Of a stretch of DNA of 60,435 bases, positions 28,227 through 34,147 are shown one piece after another. The DNA lies in NCBI GenBank assembly GCA_944319875.1, contig CALUFR010000114.1:1-60435 (forward strand), given 5' to 3'. A model generated the notes under the pieces. That model did not search any database and was not told where the DNA came from. It saw only the letters and a program-made list of their open reading frames with translations. Origin of the DNA: an uncultured Bacteroides sp. Its GTDB lineage: Bacteria > Bacteroidota > Bacteroidia > Bacteroidales > Bacteroidaceae. Both the position numbers and the translations under genes were made by a program. How positions within the stretch are numbered: the stretch's first letter is position 1; each line of letters opens with the position of its first letter.

Positions 28227-28478
28227 ATGGATAAAGATTGGCAAGAAAAACAGCAAGAACTGGACATGGAAAGGCGCAAAAAGACGGCGGCTTTCTTCTT
28301 CACGCTCGCTCAACTGGTCTTTACGGCCTTTGTCATTGGCAGTCTCGTTATCTTCTTTACGAACTATGAATTTACGTGGGGCGTATTTGGTATGTTGTTT
28401 TTCGGCCTTGCGCTGATGATTACTTTGTTCGTGATTGGAAACTCATTTTATAACCTCAAAAAAAACAAAGAAAAATGA
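28227..28478 (+). CDS. Small membrane protein, 83 residues, two transmembrane helices
   Basis: MDKDWQEKQQELDMERRKK gives a charged, probably coiled N-terminus, followed by two hydrophobic helices (FFFTLAQLVFTAFVIGSLVIFF and GVFGMLFFGLALMITLFVIG) and a lysine-rich tail (NLKKNKEK). The start is set by the consensus promoter just upstream; a longer in-frame opening from 28089 would begin before the promoter. The stop overlaps the next ATG (ATGA). Function is unknown. The pair resembles a small membrane-protein operon with its own terminator. Confidence 0.75.
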   Translation: MDKDWQEKQQELDMERRKKTAAFFFTLAQLVFTAFVIGSLVIFFTNYEFTWGVFGMLFFGLALMITLFVIGNSFYNLKKNKEK

Positions 28479-28582
28479 ATGCAGGTTTAGTTATGTTAGG
28501 AACAATGGCCTTAATCGCTGTGATACTGGCTCTCATCAACCGTACCCCCAAGGGGCATGAATGGCTGTTCGGAAAAGATTGA
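28475..28582 (+). CDS. Very small membrane protein, 35 residues
   Basis: The ATGA overlap with the preceding stop suggests translational coupling. The product starts MNAGLVMLGTMALIAVILAL, one hydrophobic helix, and ends with a short polar tail (INRTPKGHEWLFGKD). An intrinsic terminator follows 30 bases after the stop. I do not recognise a family. Gene status rests on the overlap, the hydrophobic pattern and the terminator. Confidence 0.55.
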   Translation: MNAGLVMLGTMALIAVILALINRTPKGHEWLFGKD

Positions 28583-28611
28583 TTTTTTTTTGGATTGGCC
28601 CTAATTGTCAT

Positions 28612-28636
28612 TGCTATTTTATAATAGCATTTTTAT
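28612..28636 (+). terminator. Intrinsic terminator after the small membrane genes
   Basis: Perfect 7-bp stem TGCTATT/AATAGCA around the loop TTAT, followed by TTTTT. Confidence 0.8.
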
Positions 28637-28731
28637 ATGTCTCGTCCCCCCGTGTGAGTGCTTAATGGCCTCACTGCCTGTGTAAATAGGTGTAGCGAAA
28701 CGGGTAGACGGGACTTTTTTTGGGTTCTTCC

Positions 28732-28942
28732 GGAGAATGCGTAGGTAAATGATAATTTATTTTTCAGGAGTAAGAGGGAGTTAGAAGGAGTTAGAGGGAG
28801 TTATAGGCCGATAGTTGGTCCGGCGATTACGTCAAAGGTATTGGCTTTTAACTCCTGCCGAAGGCATAACTCCTTCTAACTCCATTTAACTCCTGCCGGG
28901 GCAACGCCCCGCTAAATTCCTATTTATCACCTACGCATTTCC
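28732..28942. repeat. About 210-bp inverted-repeat element with GGAGTTA tandem arms
   Basis: The outer arms AATGCGTAGGT (from about 28736) and ACCTACGCATT (about 28930) are complementary. Inside them, tandem GGAGTTAGA units on the left face TAACTCCTTCTAACTCC on the right. It fills the 377-base gap between the convergent small-protein operon and the serine hydrolase gene. No reading frame is evident inside. It may work as a bidirectional terminator or be a miniature mobile element. Confidence 0.75.
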
Positions 28943-28959
28943 CGAATGACCCCTTTTTT

Positions 28960-30819
28960 TCAATTCTCCATTACTTTCTTCAGCTCCCGGCTCCAGACGT
29001 CGTATCCCTTCTCGTTGAGGTGCAGTCCGTCGGTGGTCAGGTCGCGGCGCAGCGTGTCCGTGCCCTTCTCCGTGAAGAGCGGGAAGAGGTCGATGAAGTC
29101 AATGCGCTGTTCGCGGGCCAGGCGCCGGAGACGGGCGTTGACTTCGGGCACGAGGGCAGTCTTTCCCGCGAGCAGGCGGTAGCGGCCGAAGCTTTCGTTG
29201 ATGGGCAGCAGGCTCTGCAGATGGAGGCGCGTGCAGGGCGACTCGCGGCGGATGCGCTCCACGACGCGGCGCACGAGGACGGTGACGCTGTCCGGCGTCA
29301 GGCCGTGGGAGAGGTCGTTGACGCCGATCATCAGAAACAGGTCGCGCGGACGGCCGGGCAGAATCTGGTGAAGGCGCTGGTAGACACCGGGAGCGTCGTC
29401 GCCGATGATGCCGCGGTTCAGCACGTGCGGCAGGCGCAGGCGCCGGCTCCAGTCGCCCCCGTTCTCGGTGAGGCTGTTGCCCAGCATGACGATGTCGTCC
29501 GGCGTGACGGGCGGCTCGTCCATGAATTGCAGGAAGCGGCGGTAGTAGTGGGCGTGGCGGGACGCCGTGTCTTCATCGTCGAGGATGGACGCCGCCACGA
29601 CGTTGGACACGAGCGAGCGCAGGCGCACCACGCCGGGGCCGTTCTCGGGATGGACGGCGTTGGTGAGGAGGATGACGGAGGTGTCCGTGTCCGGGTCGAT
29701 GACGATGCTCGTGCCGGTAAAGCCCGTGTGGCTGTAGGTGGCGTAGCCGAAGAGGTCACCATTGTTCGAGGCGTAGGCCGTGAAGCAGTCCCAGCCCAAG
29801 GTGCGGCCGAAGGAAGTCCCGTCGCGGGGCACGCTGCGCATGGCCTGCACGCCCGCGGGGCTGAGGATGCGCCGTCCGTTCCACTCGCCTCCGTTCTGCA
29901 GGGCGGCGCAAAGGAGGGCGACGTCTTCGGCACAGGAGAAGACGCCCGCATTGCCGCTGACGCCTCCGTTCATGACGCGCGCCAGGGGGTCGTGCACCTG
30001 TCCGCGCAGCACCTGTCCGTCCGGCTGCCGCTCGGTGGGGGCAATGAGGCGTCCGCCGTCGGCCTTCGCCCATCGGGGCACGTCGTCGGTGTTCACCCAT
30101 CGGCCTTTCCGGTCGCGCCTGCAGGGCAGGTAGTCCGTGTGCGCCATGCCCAGCGGCTCGAAGATGTGACGGCGGGCAAACTGCCTGAGCGACTCTCCGC
30201 TGACGGTCTCAATGACGTGCTGCAGGGCGATGAAGTTCAGGCAGCTGTAGCTGAAGGCCGTCTGCGGGCGGAAGCGGCGCGGGCAGGTGGCGATGTGATC
30301 CATCAAGGCGCGGGCGTTGAGGATGCCGTGGCGCTCGGTGAGTTCCTGCACGTTGGCGTAGGACGGCAGGCCCGAGGTGTGCGTCAGCAGGTCGCGGATG
30401 CGTATGACCTGCGTCTCATGGCCGTCCTCGCTCGTCCAGTCGCGGAAGCCGGGGAGGTAGCGGCTGACGGGGTCGAGCAGGCGCAGGCGTCCTTGCTCGA
30501 CGAGTATCATGACGCAGACGGCGGTGGACATCGCCTTGCTGCACGAGGCCATGTCGAACACGGTGGCGGTGGTCATCGGCTCCGCCTCGGGCGTCAGGCT
30601 CCTGTGGCCGTAGGCTTTCAGATAGGCCATTTTGCCATGGCGTACAACGGCCAGCACGGCACCGGGAATTTCGCCCGCGGCAATGGCTTGGTTGATGGCT
30701 TCGTCGGCGTACATCAGCCGCTCGGAGTCTATGTCGACCTGCTCGGGAGCCACGCGCGGAAGGGGCTGCGCATGGACGAAGGAGGTCAGGAGGAGGAAGA
30801 GGATAAGAAGGAGGGTCAT
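28960..30819 (-). CDS. Secreted beta-lactamase-fold serine hydrolase fused to an SGNH/GDSL hydrolase
   Basis: A 619-residue periplasmic protein with a signal peptide (SFVHAQ). N-terminal class C beta-lactamase/esterase domain (about 25-410): SxxK nucleophile SCSK at 92-95, tyrosine motif FSYSCLN (Asn of the usual YxN replaced by Cys) and HTG in place of KTG. C-terminal SGNH domain (about 433-619): GNSLTE, NRGIIGDDAPG, MIGVND and DGLHLN, covering blocks I, II, III and V. B. subtilis AmiE, which strips peptides from MurNAc, belongs to the same beta-lactamase-type family and also sits with namZ and murQ. I infer an AmiE-like amidase plus a possible O-acetyl esterase. It is the last gene of the MurNAc run, and its start abuts a 12-unit heptamer array. 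Confidence 0.85.
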   Translation of the reverse strand: MTLLLILFLLLTSFVHAQPLPRVAPEQVDIDSERLMYADEAINQAIAAGEIPGAVLAVVRHGKMAYLKAYGHRSLTPEAEPMTTATVFDMASCSKAMSTAVCVMILVEQGRLRLLDPVSRYLPGFRDWTSEDGHETQVIRIRDLLTHTSGLPSYANVQELTERHGILNARALMDHIATCPRRFRPQTAFSYSCLNFIALQHVIETVSGESLRQFARRHIFEPLGMAHTDYLPCRRDRKGRWVNTDDVPRWAKADGGRLIAPTERQPDGQVLRGQVHDPLARVMNGGVSGNAGVFSCAEDVALLCAALQNGGEWNGRRILSPAGVQAMRSVPRDGTSFGRTLGWDCFTAYASNNGDLFGYATYSHTGFTGTSIVIDPDTDTSVILLTNAVHPENGPGVVRLRSLVSNVVAASILDDEDTASRHAHYYRRFLQFMDEPPVTPDDIVMLGNSLTENGGDWSRRLRLPHVLNRGIIGDDAPGVYQRLHQILPGRPRDLFLMIGVNDLSHGLTPDSVTVLVRRVVERIRRESPCTRLHLQSLLPINESFGRYRLLAGKTALVPEVNARLRRLAREQRIDFIDLFPLFTEKGTDTLRRDLTTDGLHLNEKGYDVWSRELKKVMEN

Positions 30820-30820
30820 G

Positions 30821-30904
30821 TTAATGGTTAATGGTTAATGGTAAATGGTAAATGGTTAATGGTTAATGGATAATGGATAATGGATAATGGATAGTTGATA
30901 ATGG
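30821..30904 (-). repeat. Array of 12 heptamers upstream of the serine hydrolase
   Basis: Twelve units in exact 7-bp register. On the plus strand: TTAATGG x3, TAAATGG x2, TTAATGG x2, ATAATGG x3, ATAGTTG, ATAATGG. On the coding strand it reads (CCATTAA)n, ending one base before the ATG complement at 30817-30819. The leader it makes is almost free of G. Confidence 0.95.
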
Positions 30905-30908
30905 TATC

Positions 30909-30993
30909 TGTCATGTCGAGCGTAGTCGAGACATCTCACATAGCGCATCGGATGAGTATTATGTGAGACCCCTCGACTATGCTCGGGGTGACA
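30909..30993. repeat. 85-bp palindromic element, copy 1
   Basis: TGTCATGTCGAGCGTAGTCG on the left faces CGACTATGCTCGGGGTGACA on the right, with TCTCACATA/TATGTGAGA inside, so the whole element is an imperfect palindrome. An identical copy, with identical flanks for over 110 bases, lies at 37178-37262. No transposase is nearby; it resembles a REP/BIME or MITE-type element. Confidence 0.9.
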
Positions 30994-31004
30994 GACGCGG
31001 GAAA

Positions 31005-31060
31005 ATTCTTCATTCTTCATTCTTCATTCTTCATTCTTAATTCTCAATTATCCATTATCA
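31005..31060. repeat. Second-type heptamer array (ATTCTTC/ATTCTCA/ATTATCC), eight units, at the murQ 3' end
   Basis: Units on the plus strand: ATTCTTC x4, ATTCTTA, ATTCTCA, ATTATCC, ATTATCA. The last two lie inside murQ and encode its final residues NDNG and its stop. With the 85-bp palindrome and the 12-unit array it fills the whole murQ-hydrolase spacer. Confidence 0.9.
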
Positions 31061-31878
31061 TTTGTCGATTGTCTGTAGGCATCGACAGCTTTCTTCACGG
31101 AGCCGTGCATCAGCAGCAGCGTCTTGGCCTTACCATAGTCCAGGCCGAGCTCCTCGACGAGCATGCGTGTGCCGCGGTCCACGAGCTTCTTGTTGCTGAG
31201 CTGCATGTTCACCATCTTGTTGCCCTTGACGCGGCCCAAGCGGATCATGACGGAGGTGGTGATCATGTTGAGGATCATCTTCTGTCCCGTGCCCGACTTC
31301 ATGCGCGAGCTGCCGGTGACGTATTCCGGTCCGACAATCATCTCGATGGGGATGTCGGCCTCGGCGGCCATGGGCGAGTCGGGGTTGCTGGTGATGCAGG
31401 CCGTCAGGATGCCGTGTTCGCGTGCTTCGTGCAGGGCGCCGATAACGTAGGGCGTGGTGCCCGACGCGGCGATGCCTATCACGGTGTCTTTGGCGGTGAT
31501 GCCTCGTTCCATCAGCTCTTCCCAGCCGCGGTGGATGTCGTCTTCGGCGTTCTCCACGGGGTTGCGCAGGGCGGTGTCTCCTCCGGCGATGAGCCCGACG
31601 ACGAGTGTGGGCGGCATGCCGAAGGTGGGGGGAATCTCCGAGGCGTCCAGCACGCCCAGTCGTCCGCTGGTGCCGGCGCCAAGGTAGAAGATGCGTCCTC
31701 CCTGCTTCATGCGGGGTACAATCTGGTTCACCAGCTTCTCTATCTGCGGGATGGCTTTTGCTACGGCGGGAGCCACTTTCCGGTCTTCCGCGTTGATGTC
31801 CTCCAGTATCTGGCGGACGGACTTCTTGTCCAGGTCGTCGTAGAGCGAGGGTTGCTCTGAAATCTTGATAAAGGGCAT
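31048..31878 (-). CDS. murQ: N-acetylmuramic acid 6-phosphate etherase
   Basis: Cytoplasmic lyase-type enzyme of 276 residues that cleaves the lactyl ether of MurNAc-6-phosphate, giving GlcNAc-6-phosphate and D-lactate. The SIS sugar-phosphate domain is evident (RIFYLGAGTSGRLGVLDASEIPPTFG, whose SEIPP includes a conserved acidic residue; VIGIAASGTTPYVIGAL; VTGSSRMKSGTGQKMILNMI). Length is slightly below the usual 300. It lies directly downstream of the kinase and MurT-like genes, the same murT-murK-murQ order reported for Tannerella forsythia. Its start is preceded by four heptamers and its C-terminus runs into a heptamer array. Confidence 0.96.
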   Translation of the reverse strand: MPFIKISEQPSLYDDLDKKSVRQILEDINAEDRKVAPAVAKAIPQIEKLVNQIVPRMKQGGRIFYLGAGTSGRLGVLDASEIPPTFGMPPTLVVGLIAGGDTALRNPVENAEDDIHRGWEELMERGITAKDTVIGIAASGTTPYVIGALHEAREHGILTACITSNPDSPMAAEADIPIEMIVGPEYVTGSSRMKSGTGQKMILNMITTSVMIRLGRVKGNKMVNMQLSNKKLVDRGTRMLVEELGLDYGKAKTLLLMHGSVKKAVDAYRQSTNDNG

Positions 31879-31881
31879 AAG

Positions 31882-31958
31882 ATAATGGTTAATGGTTAAT
31901 GGTTAATGGTTAATTTTTTAATGAAGAATTTTCCTTCGGCATCCCTGAGAATTCTTCA
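31882..31958 (-). repeat. murK-murQ spacer: four CCATTAA heptamers plus palindromic core B
   Basis: On the plus strand ATAATGG and three TTAATGG (31882-31909), then AATGAAGAATT...GAGAATTCTTCATT, an inverted repeat around a core containing CGGCATCCCTGAGA. The same core, with the same flanks, recurs in the murT-murK spacer. The murK stop lies at the edge of this element. Confidence 0.85.
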
Positions 31959-31961
31959 TTC

Positions 31962-32804
31962 TTAATTTCCCCCGTGGAACGCTATCAGTCCTTTCATGGG
32001 GCTTTGGCAGACGGTGCCCAGGCGGACGCCTGTCTCCTCGGCGGCTTGTGCCAGCACGTCGCGGTAGTAATGGGCCACGGAGCCGATGAAGTGCGCCTCG
32101 TGGTTGCGGTAGTCATACTGCATGACGTTTCGCCGCAGGAAAGCCTTGAAGCTGTCCAGTACGAGGCGGTGTACGCAGGGTTCCCCGATGTGCCGGGCCA
32201 GGAAAGGCGACAGGCTTGCCAGGAAGCGGTTGGGGAAGGGCTTGCGGTAGACGCGTTCGATGATGTCGGCGGGCGTCAGTCCCGTCTGCTGCAGGAACTC
32301 CTCCTTCAGGGCGGGCGTCAGCTGGTTCTTCAGGATGTCTCCCACGAGGAGCTTGCCTAAGCAGGCGCCGCTGCCCTCGTCTCCCAGGATGAAGCCCAGA
32401 GGCGAGACGTTTTGCACAATCTGCCGTCCGTCGTAGTAGCAGGAGTTGGACCCCGTGCCCAGGATGCAGGCGATGCCGGGACGGTGTCCGCAGAGAGCGC
32501 GGGCGGCGGCCAGCATGTCGGTGTTCACCTCTACGGCGCCCTTCACCCGCAGGTGTCGGAGCAGGGCGCGGCGCACGGTCTCGGTCTTCTCGGGCGTGGC
32601 GCATCCGGCGCCGTAGAAATAGACAGCTTCCGGCTCGGCTCCCTGCAGCCGGGGCAGGAGCGCGTCCGCTATCTCGTGTGCAATGTCCTCTTCGCTTTGG
32701 AAGAAGGGGTTCGTGCCCTTCGTAAAAATCTGTTGGAGAAGTTCTCCATGCTCTACCAGGCACCAATCGGTCTTGGTGGAGCCGCTGTCTGCTATCAGTA
32801 TCAT
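31962..32804 (-). CDS. murK: MurNAc/GlcNAc-type sugar kinase (BadF/BadG ATPase family), MurK-like
   Basis: A 280-residue kinase of the ASKHA fold. The phosphate-binding loop ADSGSTKTDW (residues 5-14) is canonical. NTDMLAAARAL carries the probable catalytic Asp, GIACILGTGSNS the second phosphate loop, and GFILGDEGSGACLG the adenosine region. In Tannerella, MurK phosphorylates MurNAc at O6 before MurQ acts, and the present gene lies immediately before murQ. GlcNAc phosphorylation is also possible. A second copy with an altered P-loop lies at 57176-58027. Five heptamers precede the start. Confidence 0.88.
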   Translation of the reverse strand: MILIADSGSTKTDWCLVEHGELLQQIFTKGTNPFFQSEEDIAHEIADALLPRLQGAEPEAVYFYGAGCATPEKTETVRRALLRHLRVKGAVEVNTDMLAAARALCGHRPGIACILGTGSNSCYYDGRQIVQNVSPLGFILGDEGSGACLGKLLVGDILKNQLTPALKEEFLQQTGLTPADIIERVYRKPFPNRFLASLSPFLARHIGEPCVHRLVLDSFKAFLRRNVMQYDYRNHEAHFIGSVAHYYRDVLAQAAEETGVRLGTVCQSPMKGLIAFHGGN

Positions 32805-32807
32805 AGG

Positions 32808-32910
32808 GTAATGGTTAGTGGTTAATGCTTAATGGTTAATGGTTAATTTTTTAATGAAGAATGAAGAAATTTCCTGCGGCATCCCTGAGAATTCTTCATT
32901 CTTCATTCCT
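32808..32910 (-). repeat. murT-murK spacer: five heptamers plus palindromic core B
   Basis: On the plus strand GTAATGG, TTAGTGG, TTAATGC and two TTAATGG (32808-32842), then AATGAAGAATGAAGAAA, core CGGCATCCCTGAGA, and ATTCTTCATTCTTCATTC as the inverted arm. It differs from the murK-murQ copy by one extra GAAGAAT-type unit on each arm, as expected if heptamers are gained and lost. Confidence 0.85.
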
Positions 32911-32912
32911 CA

Positions 32913-34109
32913 TTATATCTTAATGTAAATCTTTCTCTTATATAATAGGTAGCCTATGCACCAGTTGAGGGCGACGAACAGCAGCGCGTATGCCAGCGAG
33001 CCTCCGGTGTCGCCCAGGAGCGGCCTTGTCAGCTTGTCGTAGATCAGTCCGTGGATGGAGATGCTTCCTTCGCCCCAGGGCAGGCGGACGGTGCCGAACA
33101 GAATGCCCAGCACGCCGCCCAGCACGTACATGAACAGCGGATTGACGCCAAACGCCTCGAAGAAGCGGCTCCAGCGCCTGCGCCCTTTCACGTCCACCGT
33201 CCAGACGAGCAGCGCCAGCAGGCTGCAGGCCATTCCGCAGGTGGTAAGCACGAACGTGGGCGACCATATCTTCTTGTTCAGCGGACATCCGTAGCTCAGC
33301 AGCAGTCCCGCGAAGGTGAGGACCGTGCCCACCAGGAACAGCTTGACGAGCAGCGGTTGAAGCATCTCCTCGCGGCTGTGGCCGGCCTCAGGCTTGTTGC
33401 CCAGCATCATGCGTCCCACGCAGAAGCCCAGCAGCGTGTGAGCAATGGCGGGAATGGTGCTCAGCAGGCCTTCGGGATCGATGCCGTTGTCCTTGTACAT
33501 GTGGGCCGGGGTGAAGACGGCGCGGTCCATGACGGAGAGGATGTTCGTCTCGTTGTGGGCAAAGCCGTTGCCGCATGTCAGCAGGACGAAGTAACCCGCA
33601 AGCAGCGTGGCGATGAGATAAGGGATGCGGCTGTGCTTCATCGTGAGGGCGATGACCGCCGTGGTGCAGTAGCACACGGCCAGGCGCTGCATGACGCCCG
33701 GAATGCGCATGCGGTCGAACGTCCACACCGCTTCCCACAGGTTCTGCCCGAAGCTCAGTCCGTCGGAGGCGGCGGAGGCCCAGTAGTGGCAGAAGCGCGA
33801 GAACCATCCGATGGCCAGTCCGATGACGAAGATGACCACGGTGCGCCGCAGAATCTTCCGCAGGGCGGCATGGCTGTAGGCAAAGTCATACTTCCTCAGC
33901 GAGATGTACGTCGAGATGCCCATGATGAACATGAAGAAGGGGAACACCAGGTCCGTGGGCGTCAGGCCGTTCCACTCGGCATGGCGCAAGGGCGCGTAGA
34001 TGTGTCCCCATGAGCCGGGATTGTTCACCAGGATCATGCCGGCAATGGTGATGCCCCGCAGGATGTCGAGGGCCAGGATGCGCTGTGTGTGTGAATGGTT
34101 AGTGGTCAA
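32913..34109 (-). CDS. murT: DUF5009/HGSNAT-like membrane protein, probable MurNAc transporter (MurT-like)
   Basis: A polytopic inner-membrane protein of about 398 residues with about ten hydrophobic helices. The N-terminal signature RILALDILRGITIAGMILVNNPGSWGHIYAPLRHAEWNG is typical of the DUF5009 / heparan-glucosaminide acetyltransferase-like family. In Tannerella forsythia a protein in this position, MurT, is reported to import MurNAc; transport here is inferred from gene order. No ATG precedes the conserved start. The frame opens at a TTG (34107-34109) inside a heptamer array, so residues 2-5 (TTNH) are repeat-encoded. The dehydrogenase gene ends 25 bases upstream in the same array. Confidence 0.8.
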   Translation of the reverse strand: MTTNHSHTQRILALDILRGITIAGMILVNNPGSWGHIYAPLRHAEWNGLTPTDLVFPFFMFIMGISTYISLRKYDFAYSHAALRKILRRTVVIFVIGLAIGWFSRFCHYWASAASDGLSFGQNLWEAVWTFDRMRIPGVMQRLAVCYCTTAVIALTMKHSRIPYLIATLLAGYFVLLTCGNGFAHNETNILSVMDRAVFTPAHMYKDNGIDPEGLLSTIPAIAHTLLGFCVGRMMLGNKPEAGHSREEMLQPLLVKLFLVGTVLTFAGLLLSYGCPLNKKIWSPTFVLTTCGMACSLLALLVWTVDVKGRRRWSRFFEAFGVNPLFMYVLGGVLGILFGTVRLPWGEGSISIHGLIYDKLTRPLLGDTGGSLAYALLFVALNWCIGYLLYKRKIYIKI

Positions 34110-34147
34110 TGGTCAATGATTAATGGTTAATGGTTAATGGTTAATGG
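34092..34147 (-). repeat. Eight-heptamer array bridging the dehydrogenase stop and the MurT start
   Basis: Plus-strand units: TGAATGG, TTAGTGG, TCAATGG, TCAATGA, then TTAATGG x4. The last units encode the dehydrogenase C-terminus (PINH and stop at 34134-34136), and the third holds the MurT TTG start. Confidence 0.9.

Noticed and set aside
30821-30904. Regular repeats as a possible CRISPR array
   Set aside because: Units are 7 bp in direct tandem with no spacers and no cas genes.
30909-30993. 85-bp palindrome as an insertion sequence end
   Set aside because: No transposase, no partner inverted end at IS distance and no clear target duplication. A REP/BIME or MITE-like element fits better.
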